DNA of 64,000 bases from Paraburkholderia sp. PGU19 (GTDB lineage Bacteria > Pseudomonadota > Gammaproteobacteria > Burkholderiales > Burkholderiaceae). Location of the stretch: contig NZ_AP023179.1 of assembly GCF_013426915.1 (NCBI RefSeq), positions 2,170,001 through 2,234,000 on the forward strand, in the 5' to 3' direction. Below, piece by piece: positions 29,567 through 38,293 of the stretch. Position numbers and translations under genes: made by a program. The stretch's first letter is position 1. Each line of letters starts with the position of its first letter. Under the pieces are notes generated by a model. That model saw only the letters and a program-made list of their open reading frames with translations, was not told the DNA's origin and ran no database searches.

Positions 29567-31354
29567 ATGACCGAGCCGACGACATCACAACCCACGCAGA
29601 CGCAGATGCAAACCCAGACGCAAACCCAGACGCATGCGCAGCGCGCGCCGAACACGGACGGCATCTGGTATGCATCGTATGCGCCCGATGTGCCGCGCGA
29701 GATCGACGTGTCGCAGTATGCGTCGCTCGTCGAGTTCTTCGACGAATGCACGACGCGCTTTCGCGAGCGCGTCGCCTATGTGAGCGTCGGCGAAAGTCTC
29801 ACGTACGCCGAACTGGCGCGCAAGGCGACGGCGTTCGCCAGCTACTTGCAGAGCATCGGCGTGAAGCCCGGCGACCGCGTCGCGATCATGCTGCCGAACA
29901 CGTTCCAGTATCCGATCGCGCTGTTCGGCACGCTGAAGGCAGGCGCGATCGTCGTCAACGTGAACCCGCTCTATACGGTGCGCGAACTGTCGCATCAGCT
30001 GAAGGACAGCGCCGCGCAGACCATCATCGTGTTCGAGAACTTCGCGAAGACCGTCGAAGACTCGCTGCCGGGCACACGCGTGCAGAACGTGATCGTCACG
30101 GGTCTCGGCGATCTGCTCAAGGACGGTCTGAATCTGAAAGGCAAGCTGATCAACTTCATACTGCGCCACGTGAAGAAGCTCGTGCCCGCGTACAACCTGC
30201 CGCAAGCCGTGCCGCTGCTGGATGCGCTCGCAACGGGCTACCAGCGCACGCTCGCGCCCGTGCAGATTTCCCCCAATGACCTCGCGTTCCTGCAATACAC
30301 GGGCGGCACGACGGGTGTCGCGAAAGGCGCAATGCTCACGCACCAGAACATGGTCGCGAATCTGCTGCAGGCGAAGGTGTGGGCGGAAGGCCAGCTGACC
30401 GACGAGATCGAAACGGTGCTCACGCCGCTGCCGCTCTATCACATCTACTCGCTGACCGTGAACGCGATGATCTTCATGGGACTGGGCGGGCGCAACATCC
30501 TGATCGCGAATCCGCGCGACATCAAGATGGTGATGAAGATCCTGCGCAACGAAACCTTCACGGGCATCACAGCCGTCAACACGCTCTACAACGCGTTCCT
30601 CGACAACGAAGAATTCCGCCAGCGCGACTTCTCGAAGCTCAAGCTCGCGATGGCGGGCGGCATGGCGATGCAAAAGGCCGTGGCCGACCGTTTCCGCGAG
30701 GTGACGGGCAAGCCGATCATCGAAGGCTATGGGCTGACGGAATGCTCGCCGATCGTGTCGATGAACCCGGTGGATCTCAAGCACATGCGTGAGTTCGACG
30801 GCTCGATCGGCCTGCCTGCGCCGTCCACTCAGGTGCGCTTTCGCAAGGACGACGGCAGCTGGGCGAATATCGGCGAACCGGGCGAACTGTGCGTGCAAGG
30901 CCCGCAGGTGATGAAAGGCTACTGGAACCGTCCCGACGAAACCGCGAAGGTGCTCGACGACGACGGCTGGCTCGCGACAGGCGATATCGGCGTGATGGAT
31001 TCGCGCGGCTATATCCGGCTGATCGACCGCAAGAAAGACATGATTCTTGTGTCGGGTTTTAATGTGTATCCGAACGAGATCGAGGACGTCATCGCGATGC
31101 ACCCCGATGTGCGCGAAGTGGCCGCGATCGGTATTCCCGACGTCGCGCAGGGCGAACGCGTGAAAGTGTTCGTCGTGCGGCGCAACCCTTCGCTCACCGA
31201 GGAACAGGTGATCGCGCATTGCCGCAAGAATCTGACGGGCTACAAGGTGCCGAAGGTCGTCGAGTTCCGCGACGAGCTTCCGCAAACGAATGTCGGCAAG
31301 ATCCTGCGGCGCGAGCTGCGCGCTCAGGAGCTGGCAAAGCAGACAACCTCGTGA
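29567..31354 (+). CDS. fadD: Long-chain fatty-acid--CoA ligase
   Basis: ATP-dependent acyl-CoA synthetase that activates fatty acids for beta-oxidation. Motifs of the adenylate-forming family are present: the P-loop YTGGTTGVAKGAMLTH, the EGYGLTECSPIVS motif, GWLATGDIGVMD, and the FACS signature RKKDMILVSGFNVYPNEIEDV, with the catalytic Lys in VGKILRRELR near the end. The N-terminus has an unusual Gln/Thr tract (TQTQMQTQTQTQTHAQ, about residues 11-26) encoded by near-perfect CAGACG/CAAACC repeats. The ATG at 29567 is preceded by CGGGAGACACCGCT. The 595-aa length exceeds E. coli FadD (561) mainly through this tail. Confidence 0.96.
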   Translation: MTEPTTSQPTQTQMQTQTQTQTHAQRAPNTDGIWYASYAPDVPREIDVSQYASLVEFFDECTTRFRERVAYVSVGESLTYAELARKATAFASYLQSIGVKPGDRVAIMLPNTFQYPIALFGTLKAGAIVVNVNPLYTVRELSHQLKDSAAQTIIVFENFAKTVEDSLPGTRVQNVIVTGLGDLLKDGLNLKGKLINFILRHVKKLVPAYNLPQAVPLLDALATGYQRTLAPVQISPNDLAFLQYTGGTTGVAKGAMLTHQNMVANLLQAKVWAEGQLTDEIETVLTPLPLYHIYSLTVNAMIFMGLGGRNILIANPRDIKMVMKILRNETFTGITAVNTLYNAFLDNEEFRQRDFSKLKLAMAGGMAMQKAVADRFREVTGKPIIEGYGLTECSPIVSMNPVDLKHMREFDGSIGLPAPSTQVRFRKDDGSWANIGEPGELCVQGPQVMKGYWNRPDETAKVLDDDGWLATGDIGVMDSRGYIRLIDRKKDMILVSGFNVYPNEIEDVIAMHPDVREVAAIGIPDVAQGERVKVFVVRRNPSLTEEQVIAHCRKNLTGYKVPKVVEFRDELPQTNVGKILRRELRAQELAKQTTS

Positions 31355-31415
31355 CGGTTTCGCGCGCCTGACCGCGTAGCAATGGCGAAGCCTTCCGCGC
31401 TTTTGGGAGCGATTG

Positions 31416-32387
31416 ATGCGTTACCCGGAGTTTGTGGAAAAGCGTTCGCGCTACCGGTTCAGTCGTCGCTGGCGTGCTGGCTCGCGCTGGATATCGCTGT
31501 TCGTCGCACAGCTGGCCTGCGTGTTGATCGCGGGGGCCGCCGCCGCGCAGAACGATGCGTCCGCGCTCGCCGCGCATATCGCCCCGCAGGTCACGCTGGG
31601 CGCCAATGAGGCCGTCGCGAATGCCGCGAAGCTGCCGCTCGAGCAGCAGGTCAAATGGCTGCGCAACGCCGCGCAAAGCGGCGCGCTCGAACAGATGGAC
31701 GACGCGCAGCTCGTCGCGCTGTTCGAATCGTTCGATCCGCTCACGGTGCCGCGCTATATCGAGGAAGGACCGAACGGCTACCCGTCGTACGAGTTCACGA
31801 TGCTGCGCCAGGAGCGCATTCGCGGCATCTGGCCGCGCCGGCCCGATCATATGCTCGTGCGGCTCACGCACGAGCCGATGCGCATCTACGGGCGATGGCT
31901 GCCCGACGGCCCGCATTCAGGCCAGGAAATCATCTACGACGCGTCGAAGCGCGCCGACGCGATGTACGGCCACCTCGGCGGCATCTTCAACCTCATCCCG
32001 CTGTGGACGTCGATCAACGGCACGCTGGCGCGCTCGCAGTCGAACCATCAGGTGCGCGATCTCGGCACCGAGTTCATTGCCCAGCAGTTTCTCGACGAAG
32101 GCAAGAAATTCGCCAACGTGGGCATCACGCGGCCCGCGGAGATCGACGTGCGAACCATCGACGGCGTGCGCGTCATTGCCTTCACCTACGAAACGCCGAC
32201 GGGCCAGCCCGAGTACTACGCGAAAAAGGAAGTGCTCGGCCTCGATCTGCAGCACCCGTATTTCCGGATGGCCGAATCGTACGGCAACGACGGACAGATT
32301 TTCGAACGCATCGTGTTCCTGACGATCACGCCGAAGACCTTCGACGACATGGCGTTCGATCCAAAAAACCCCGAGTACCGGTTCTGA
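31416..32387 (+). CDS. DUF1571 family exported protein
   Basis: Function unknown. The protein (323 aa) has a basic start and one hydrophobic segment ending in AGAAAAQN, a probable signal peptide. A helical N-terminal part is followed by the DUF1571 core: YPSYEFTMLRQERIRGIW, PDHMLVRLTHEPMRIYGRWL, GQEIIYDASKR and HLGGIFNLIPL. DUF1571 proteins have a fold recalling outer-membrane lipoprotein sorting factors, suggesting an envelope role, but no lipobox is seen. The ATG at 31416 is chosen over the TTG one codon upstream. It is convergent with the next gene; the two stop codons are adjacent (32387/32388). Confidence 0.82.
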   Translation: MRYPEFVEKRSRYRFSRRWRAGSRWISLFVAQLACVLIAGAAAAQNDASALAAHIAPQVTLGANEAVANAAKLPLEQQVKWLRNAAQSGALEQMDDAQLVALFESFDPLTVPRYIEEGPNGYPSYEFTMLRQERIRGIWPRRPDHMLVRLTHEPMRIYGRWLPDGPHSGQEIIYDASKRADAMYGHLGGIFNLIPLWTSINGTLARSQSNHQVRDLGTEFIAQQFLDEGKKFANVGITRPAEIDVRTIDGVRVIAFTYETPTGQPEYYAKKEVLGLDLQHPYFRMAESYGNDGQIFERIVFLTITPKTFDDMAFDPKNPEYRF

Positions 32388-32780
32388 TCATGTCGTCAGC
32401 GCGAACGCGACCGACGCGCGCTGCGGCACGCTGCGCGCGTGCGTGACGGGCGCGGCGGGTGGCAGCGCGAGCCGCGCGAGCACGAAGAAGTCGGCGGCGC
32501 GCGTGACACCGACCAGTGTCAGCCGTCCGCCCGAGCGCATTGCGCGCGGCGCGAGCGCGTCATACCAGAGCGCGGCGATATCGGCGTGCGGCGTGGCGCT
32601 CACGTCGAAAACGGGCAGACGCATGCGCGCGGCGTGCTCGCTCAGCGCCGTGGATTCGGGCAGCGCCGTGTCGATCAGCGCGAGGTCGGCGCGCATCCCG
32701 TCCAGATGAAGCCACGGCACGCTGAAAGCCGGTGCCGCCGACAGCCATGCGCCCGTTGCGATGAATGTGCGCCGCTGCAT
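32388..32780 (-). CDS. Small Tat-like exported protein of unknown function
   Basis: 130 aa. It begins MQRRTFIATGAWLSAAPAFS, a twin-arginine-like signal (RRTFIA) with a possible cleavage site after AFS. The rest has alternating hydrophobic strands and no known motif: no CxxCH haem site, no metal motif. It starts 22 bp after the VAO-type flavoprotein stop on the same strand, so the two are probably one operon and it may help that enzyme in the periplasm. I do not recognise the family. Confidence 0.65.
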   Translation of the reverse strand: MQRRTFIATGAWLSAAPAFSVPWLHLDGMRADLALIDTALPESTALSEHAARMRLPVFDVSATPHADIAALWYDALAPRAMRSGGRLTLVGVTRAADFFVLARLALPPAAPVTHARSVPQRASVAFALTT

Positions 32781-32802
32781 GTCATGCCCTCATGCTCATG
32801 GT

Positions 32803-34383
32803 TCACGTGTATCCGCGCCAGTTGCGAAACGCCTTTGGCCAGATGCCCTGCTTGCCCGGCGACAGAATCCCCGTCGGATCGAGCGCGTCCTTGATCGTCT
32901 CCGACAGCCGCAGCACGGCGCCGTCATTGAAGTTGTAGCGCGCCGCCGCGAAGTCCATGTAGACGAGATGCGAGCGGTACTCGCCGTAACCCGCGCCGTG
33001 CGCGTCGCTCATCCATGCGCGCAGCAGATCGGCGGCCTGTTCGCTCTGCCGCGCGTCGCTCTTGTCGAAGATCGCCGCGGCGATGTGATGCAGATGCCGC
33101 TCGCCCGATGTGAAGCCGCCGTAGTAGTCGAAGCCGTATTCGTTGGCGCGCGCTTTGGCCATCGAATACTGACGCATCGCGTCGCGGCCCGTCGCCGGAC
33201 AGACGGGCGAAAAGTCGACATGCGCGCCGCTGCCGCCACGCCAGTCGAGCATGCGAAACGCCGTCATGCCCGGAATGCCGGCGAGATTGCGATCACCGCC
33301 CGCCTCCGGCTCCGCGCTGCCGTCATAGGTCTTCGACAGCATGCGCGCGCCCGGAATGCGGCCAAACGCGCGCCGCACGATCGCCTCTTGCGCATCGATC
33401 ACTTCGCGCTCGCCGTAGAGCGCGTAATGCAGATTCCAGCGGCCAATTTTCAGCGCCTCGGTCATCGACGCGATCGCGCTCTCCGGCATCACGCCCTTGC
33501 CCTGATACCACTGCGAGCGTGGCCCGATGCCCGCCGCCCGCCGCAGCGCGCCTTCGATCACCGCCTGGTTGGCGATCGTGCCGTTCAGCCGCAACGGCCT
33601 CAACGTCTCGACGACCGCTTCGAGATCGTCGTCGCGCTGAAACTGGATTTCGCCCAGCAGATACGCGCTCGGCGCGGGCATCAGCCAGACGCCCATCTTC
33701 GTGACGATGCCGTAGTTCGACTGCATGAACATCGGATCGAACGACGGCCCGTAGCCATACCTGAACGCCTGCCACGACGTGCCGATCTCAATCCCGCCCA
33801 TGCCCGTGCGCACGAGGTCGCCATTCGCGAGCACCACTTCCATCCCGCATTGCGCTGCCGCGTGATCGCCGTAGGCCGTCGTGCCGAAGCCGCGTTCGAG
33901 CGTGTTGCCGACGATGCTGCCCCAGCCCGCCGCGGGCGGATCGACCCACAGCTTGTAGCCGCGCTCGCGCAGATGATGATGCAGATCGAAGTAGCTGACG
34001 CCGGGTTCGACGAGCGCATAGGCGAGCTGCTCGTCGACGGCGAGAATTTTGTTCATGCGCTGCAGATCCAGCACCACCGATCCCGGCAAACGCGGCGCCG
34101 CGCCACCATACGCGAAGTTGCGTCCTGTGGACACCGTCCAGAGCGGAATGCGGTACTCGTTCGCGACGCGCAGGACCGCGCGAATCTCGTCGACGCTCGC
34201 GGGCAACAGCGCAGCCGACGGCACGAACAATGCCGCCTGCGAGCCCGGCGCGAACGGATCGGCATAGGGCGCAAGGCTTGCCGGCGACGACGCGACCTGC
34301 GTCGCGCCGACGATCGCCTCGAAGGCGGCGAGCGCGCGGTCGAACGTCGCGGCGGAAAGGTCCGGCGGCAGGATGCGTGTCAA
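32803..34383 (-). CDS. VAO/PCMH-family FAD-linked oxidase (4-cresol dehydrogenase-like)
   Basis: Flavoenzyme of the vanillyl-alcohol oxidase / p-cresol methylhydroxylase family, which oxidises para-substituted phenols. The N-terminal FAD_binding_4 domain has YRIPLWTVSTGRNFAYGGAAPR (pyrophosphate loop) and GYKLWVDPPAAGWGSIVGNTLERGFGTTAYGDH. The C-terminal domain ends with DPTGILSPGKQGIWP, the usual PCMH/VAO close. The 526-aa length fits. No signal peptide is seen. No c-type cytochrome subunit gene lies nearby, so it may be an oxidase or use another acceptor. The exact phenol substrate cannot be read from the sequence. Confidence 0.88.
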   Translation of the reverse strand: MTRILPPDLSAATFDRALAAFEAIVGATQVASSPASLAPYADPFAPGSQAALFVPSAALLPASVDEIRAVLRVANEYRIPLWTVSTGRNFAYGGAAPRLPGSVVLDLQRMNKILAVDEQLAYALVEPGVSYFDLHHHLRERGYKLWVDPPAAGWGSIVGNTLERGFGTTAYGDHAAAQCGMEVVLANGDLVRTGMGGIEIGTSWQAFRYGYGPSFDPMFMQSNYGIVTKMGVWLMPAPSAYLLGEIQFQRDDDLEAVVETLRPLRLNGTIANQAVIEGALRRAAGIGPRSQWYQGKGVMPESAIASMTEALKIGRWNLHYALYGEREVIDAQEAIVRRAFGRIPGARMLSKTYDGSAEPEAGGDRNLAGIPGMTAFRMLDWRGGSGAHVDFSPVCPATGRDAMRQYSMAKARANEYGFDYYGGFTSGERHLHHIAAAIFDKSDARQSEQAADLLRAWMSDAHGAGYGEYRSHLVYMDFAAARYNFNDGAVLRLSETIKDALDPTGILSPGKQGIWPKAFRNWRGYT

Positions 34384-34528
34384 GGTGTCCTCTCGTCGTG
34401 TCGAAGCGGTATCGGCTGGCCGGGTTGCTGGATGTAGCTCGTTCGGGTTTGTTCACGACTGGCGTTCAACCAGGGCCACCAAAGCGCGGCGAAAGGCGTT
34501 CGCGCGACACGACACGCATCGCGCACGA

Positions 34529-34990
34529 TCAACGCCGATGGCCGCCGCCCATGCCACCCATGCCACTCCACGTGTGACCGCCACCCCAGCCGTGCATGCC
34601 GCCCGTGCCGTGGAATCCGCCCGGCTGCCCCCAATGCACGTGGTTCATGTGATGGAAATGATGGAACCGGTCGACGAACACGAACGACGCGCCGAAGCCC
34701 ACGGCGACGGGCGGCCCCCAATACCAGGGGTCATAGTAAGGATAGGCGGGAATCGGATAGATGACGGCGGCCGCGTCGCCGCCCTGCTGGATCTGCCATG
34801 TCCCATCTGGCTGCTGGCAAGCGAGCCCGCTGATCTGCTGCATCGTGCCGTCGATCTCCGCCTGGCCGACGATGTTGCGGCATGTCATCTGATCGTTGAG
34901 CGGCTCTTGCGCGGCAACGGGCGGTGAAGCCGGCACTGCACATCCGGCGCACACGCACAGCGTCGCGCCGAGTCCAAACAAAGTACGCAT
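34529..34990 (-). CDS. Gly/His/Trp-rich lipoprotein
   Basis: 153 aa, function unknown. MRTLFGLGATLCVCAGCAVP is a lipoprotein signal with lipobox CAGC. The middle has a conserved-looking Cys pair (MTCRNIVGQAEIDGTMQQISGLACQQPDGTW), possibly a disulphide. The C-terminal half is low in complexity: a Tyr/Pro/Trp stretch, then HHFHHMNHVHWGQ and Gly-rich turns, features of surface or metal-binding tails. The ATG at 34990 is used; the longer frame upstream is Arg-rich. It stands between the VAO gene and the anti-sigma gene on the same strand. Confidence 0.75.
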   Translation of the reverse strand: MRTLFGLGATLCVCAGCAVPASPPVAAQEPLNDQMTCRNIVGQAEIDGTMQQISGLACQQPDGTWQIQQGGDAAAVIYPIPAYPYYDPWYWGPPVAVGFGASFVFVDRFHHFHHMNHVHWGQPGGFHGTGGMHGWGGGHTWSGMGGMGGGHRR

Positions 34991-35236
34991 GATGTGTCCT
35001 GCCCGACGGTGCGGTGTCGCGGCACGTTCGCGTGCCGTCGCCGTGAAGACGCCATCGATTCGCCTTGCAGGACGCGCTGCCAATGGCCGCTGCAAATTCG
35101 CCGGAAGCGAAAAATCACGCGCCTGCACAACTTAAACGCTTGTGCTCAAGGCGCTATTCCTGTTGCGCGGGAAGCGGCGACGCGCATCGTGTTACACGAT
35201 GTTTCCGGCGTCTGGAAAGACGATGCGGCGCGACGG

Positions 35237-36031
35237 TTACTGCCACGTCTCCGGACGGCCGCCGAGTTCGCCGCACACTTCGATCGCGATCGAGCGCAGC
35301 TTGTTTTCCTCGATCGGACCGGACAGCGCGTAGCCCATGTGGTCGCTGATCCAGTAGAAGGTGCGCCGGTTGCCGTCGCGGAACAGCCGGAACGCGGTCT
35401 CGTCCTTCGGGATGCCCGTCACGTAGAGCGTGAGCCGCGCGCCGCTCTGGTTCTCGTACATGAATTGCGCGGCGGGACCCGCCTCGCCCGGCAACAGCCG
35501 TCCGCCGACGAGCGTATAGCCGTACTCCTGCAATGACGGCACGGACAGATGGCGGTTCAGGCGCTTCGACAGCCAGTTGATCAGATGTTCTTCTTCGGCG
35601 GCCGCCACCTCGACGGGATGACGGCGCTCCGGCGTATAGACGGCATACGCGATGTCCGCGCGCCGCGCGAACGACATCACGTCGCCATTGCCGCCGCCCG
35701 TGAGGCGCGGCACCAGCGGGCCGAGCGCAAGCGCCAGCCCCGCGCCGACGGCGAGCCAGCACGCGGCGACGGCCACCCGGCGCCACCACGGAATGCGCGC
35801 GCGCAGCACGATGAATGGCGGCTCCTCGCGCTCGGGCGCGCCGCACAGCGCCTGCAGCGCGGCCTTCTGCGCGCGCCACGACGCGACCTGCGCGGACGCT
35901 TGCGGGTCGCGCGCCAGATGCTCGCGCACGGCGGCGCGCTCGTGCTCGGGCAACTCGCTGTCGACGAATGCCGACAGCGCGCGCAGATCTGGCGCGTTCG
36001 CGGAACCGGTAGTGTTTTCGTCGTTGTTCAT
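35237..36031 (-). CDS. Membrane anti-sigma factor partner of ECF sigma
   Basis: 264 aa. The N-terminal cytoplasmic segment DLRALSAFVDSELPEHERAAVREHLARDP is an anti-sigma-like helix bundle. It lacks the HxxxCxxC zinc motif of ZAS proteins. One transmembrane helix lies about residues 86-108 (VAVAACWLAVGAGLALALG). The periplasmic C-terminal domain contains GYTLVGGRLLPGEAGPAAQFMYENQ and FYWISDHMGYALSG. It starts 10 bp after the sigma gene, an arrangement typical of a co-transcribed regulator pair. Confidence 0.87.
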   Translation of the reverse strand: MNNDENTTGSANAPDLRALSAFVDSELPEHERAAVREHLARDPQASAQVASWRAQKAALQALCGAPEREEPPFIVLRARIPWWRRVAVAACWLAVGAGLALALGPLVPRLTGGGNGDVMSFARRADIAYAVYTPERRHPVEVAAAEEEHLINWLSKRLNRHLSVPSLQEYGYTLVGGRLLPGEAGPAAQFMYENQSGARLTLYVTGIPKDETAFRLFRDGNRRTFYWISDHMGYALSGPIEENKLRSIAIEVCGELGGRPETWQ

Positions 36032-36041
36032 TGCGCGCTTC

Positions 36042-36569
36042 TCACCTGGCCTTCACCACTTTCAGCGACGGCGACTTGTGGACGGGCCCTTCCGTCAACA
36101 GTGCCCGCATATGCTCGCGGGCGCGAGACAGCCGCGACATCACCGTGCCAATCGGCACGCCAAGCGCCACGGACGCCTCCTGATAGCTCAACTCCTCCAC
36201 GCAAACCAGCAACATCACCTCGCGCTGCTCGACGGGCAGACAATAAAGCGCGCGCTGCACATCGCGCAATACCAGACCGTCGACTTCGCCGCGCGGCGCT
36301 TCGAGATTGCGCCATGGCGCGCTCTCGTCGTCGACGGCGATTTCGCGGCGCACCCGCAGCTGGTCGATATACAGGTGCCGCAGGATAGTCAGCAGCCACG
36401 CGCGCAGATTGCTGTCGGGGCGAAAGCCCTTCCAGCGCGCGAGCGCGCGCTCGGCCGTATCCTGAACCAGATCGTCCGCCCAAGCTGGGTCGCCCGTCAG
36501 CGCACGCGCATAGCGCCGCAACTGCGGGAGCCACGAAATCACTTCCGCTTCGAAGTTCACCCGGCGCAA
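36042..36569 (-). CDS. ECF-type RNA polymerase sigma factor
   Basis: Group-4 sigma70 factor, 175 aa. Region 2 is LPQLRRYARALTGDPAWADDLVQDT through NLRAWLLTILRHLYIDQLR (core binding and -10 recognition). Region 4 is LPVEQREVMLLVCVEELSYQEASVAL with HTH GVPIGTVMSRLSRAREHMR (-35 recognition). Regions 1.1 and 3 are absent, as expected. The gene leads an operon with the anti-sigma gene. The stimulus is not evident; candidate targets are its own promoter and the neighbouring lipoprotein genes. Confidence 0.93.
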   Translation of the reverse strand: MRRVNFEAEVISWLPQLRRYARALTGDPAWADDLVQDTAERALARWKGFRPDSNLRAWLLTILRHLYIDQLRVRREIAVDDESAPWRNLEAPRGEVDGLVLRDVQRALYCLPVEQREVMLLVCVEELSYQEASVALGVPIGTVMSRLSRAREHMRALLTEGPVHKSPSLKVVKAR

Positions 36570-36593
36570 GCTTTCATGCGAGCACAGGCATCG

Positions 36594-36743
36594 TCAATAG
36601 CCGCCACCGCTGCCGCTCGTGCCGCTGCTGCTCCCACCCGACGGAGTCATATCGCCCGTGGATTGACACGCGGTCAGCGAGAGCGACGCCACCCCGAGCG
36701 CGAGCACGACGAATACAGCCGATACCAGTCTGGACACTTTCAT
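36594..36743 (-). CDS. 49-aa Ser/Gly-rich small lipoprotein
   Basis: MKVSRLVSAVFVVLALGVAS followed by LSLTACQS is a clear lipoprotein signal with Cys at about residue 27, leaving a mature tail of about 23 residues made of Ser, Gly and Thr. AGGAGG lies 7 nt before the ATG at 36743, an ideal ribosome site that supports translation. It lies 24 bp upstream of the sigma gene on the same strand, so it may be the first gene of that operon. Function unknown. Confidence 0.72.
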   Translation of the reverse strand: MKVSRLVSAVFVVLALGVASLSLTACQSTGDMTPSGGSSSGTSGSGGGY

Positions 36744-37260
36744 GTAGAACCTCCTGCACGGCGAGGCGCGACGTATCGCACAGCCATGCGTTGAACCGGC
36801 GGCACGGACGCGAGCGACAGATGACGCGACGCCGGTGACCCATTGGACAGTTGAGGCAACGTTCTGCAAAGACGGACGCCGATTTCCGATGCGTGCTGCC
36901 GATGCTTCCGTCTTGCCATCTCACGGCTTCGCGGCTTTCGTGCGATGCCTGACCGATTAACGCTCGTGGCGGGCGTTTTATTCCGCGGCATTCGCGAATG
37001 GCGACAACTTTCGTCTGGAACGAGCGTGCGTATCGACGCCGTCCGGCGCCTTCAATCGCCCGTGAACGTTGGCTGGCGCGCATAGCGCCGCATTGATTTG
37101 GTAACTCCACGTTACACTTGATCTTTAAAGGATGCTTCCGCGCCCACAAGTGGTTATAGTGGTCGTCAACCCCGTTCGACGTTTCCAACCCGTCATGTCG
37201 CCATAAAGCGACAACGGGTAAAATCACGGCGAACAACCGTTTCTCTACACACAATTGTCC
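36744..37260. other. Divergent intergenic region before hfq2
   Basis: 517 bp between the small lipoprotein (minus) and hfq2 (plus). It must hold promoters in both directions. I could not find a convincing -35/-10 pair for hfq2; TATAGT at 37155 is a possible -10. No RNA gene or repeat recognised. Confidence 0.4.
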
Positions 37261-37707
37261 ATGCCTTCCGCAGAATCGCATCCGCAAAACGACTTTATGA
37301 ACGCAGCGCGCAAAGAACGTAAGCGCGTCGAGATTTACCTCGTCAACGGCATTCGCCTGACGGGCTGCATTGAGTCGTTCGACCAGTATCTGGTGATGCT
37401 GCGCACGCCCGTCGGGCTGCAAGGCATCTACAAGCGCGCCATTTCCACGATCCAGCTCGACACGGGCACGCGCCCCACGCCGCGCGCAGGACGGCCGTCG
37501 CATGGCGAGCATTCCGCACGCGGTCCGCACGGCTCGCGTGAACACCGCGAGCCCCGGGAGCCGCGTGAGTCGTATGGCGCATCGCAAGGGCCGTCGGACC
37601 GGTCTTCGTCGTCGGACGCTCCCGTGGTCGTCACCCGCCGCAGACGTCTGTACGGCGCAGGCAATAACGGTAACGATCAGGGTAACAACGGCGGCGGCAC
37701 TGAATAA
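37261..37707 (+). CDS. Hfq-family RNA chaperone, long paralogue (Hfq2-like)
   Basis: RNA-binding Sm-like protein that would help sRNA-mRNA pairing as a hexamer. The Sm core is at about residues 13-72: [31 protein letters not shown] and [10 protein letters not shown]. The Sm2 motif has KR where E. coli Hfq has the invariant KH (Y-K-H-A-I-S-T). The C-terminal ~75 residues are a basic, Ser/Gly/Arg-rich disordered tail ([15 protein letters not shown], then [12 protein letters not shown]). The ATG at 37261 is used. It is not next to hflX, so this is probably the second Hfq known from Burkholderia rather than the standard ~79-aa one. Confidence 0.88.
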   Translation: MPSAESHPQNDFMNAARKERKRVEIYLVNGIRLTGCIESFDQYLVMLRTPVGLQGIYKRAISTIQLDTGTRPTPRAGRPSHGEHSARGPHGSREHREPREPRESYGASQGPSDRSSSSDAPVVVTRRRRLYGAGNNGNDQGNNGGGTE

Positions 37708-37785
37708 GGCCGCATGAGCCAGACAGGCTTAACGGCAGAATGAGGCGCGCACCCGGCGCGCCTGCAATGCAACACGGGCGGCTGG

Positions 37786-38013
37786 CTAGCCGGGACGACT
37801 GGCCAGCTGCTTGAGCATCCTCTCGATCCGCACGCCCTGCTGGGCAGTCAGTTCATACCCGCACTTCACTTCGAGTACCCGTCGCTGCCAGTAGCGGGCA
37901 TTCAGCAGACGCACCATCGGCTGACGCATTGCCCACTCCAGATGCTCCAGTTCCGATTCGACAACATGTGTCGCGTTCAAGCGCTGTCCGTTGCCATATC
38001 CGTTCGGTTGCAT
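37786..38013 (-). CDS. Small conserved-looking protein, unknown function
   Basis: 75 aa, mixed charge: SELEHLEWAMRQPMVRLLNA, RYWQRRVLEVKCGYELTAQQ, RIERMLKQLA. It looks like a soluble helical protein rather than random translation. GAGGGCGAAC precedes the ATG at 38013. It is convergent with hfq2, with a GC-rich hairpin (AGGCGCGC/GCGCGCCT near 37741) between them. Family not recognised. Confidence 0.6.
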   Translation of the reverse strand: MQPNGYGNGQRLNATHVVESELEHLEWAMRQPMVRLLNARYWQRRVLEVKCGYELTAQQGVRIERMLKQLASRPG

Positions 38014-38293
38014 GTTCGCCCTCGTAAGTCAGCCGCGCCCGGCGCTTTCGTGTGCGCCGCGTCGTGTGACACCGTAATAACGAACGATCCCGCGAGAAAT
38101 TCCATTGGCCTGTATGGAACCTACAACATGCTTTCGCAATCTTCAACCTGAGTCGCTGCTCCGCGTGCGATTCGCGCTACGCCGCGTGCGTTCGGTGCCT
38201 GTTCTATGTGCGTTTGACCTATGCCATTGGCCCAGGCGGCTTCGATAGCCTGTTTGCGCTATGCTGACTTCAATCTATGTAGGGGAGCCTGTC

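Noticed and set aside
37017..37043. GGAAC...CGTC as an ECF sigma promoter
   Set aside because: Spacer of about 18 bp is too long and the match is short; likely chance.
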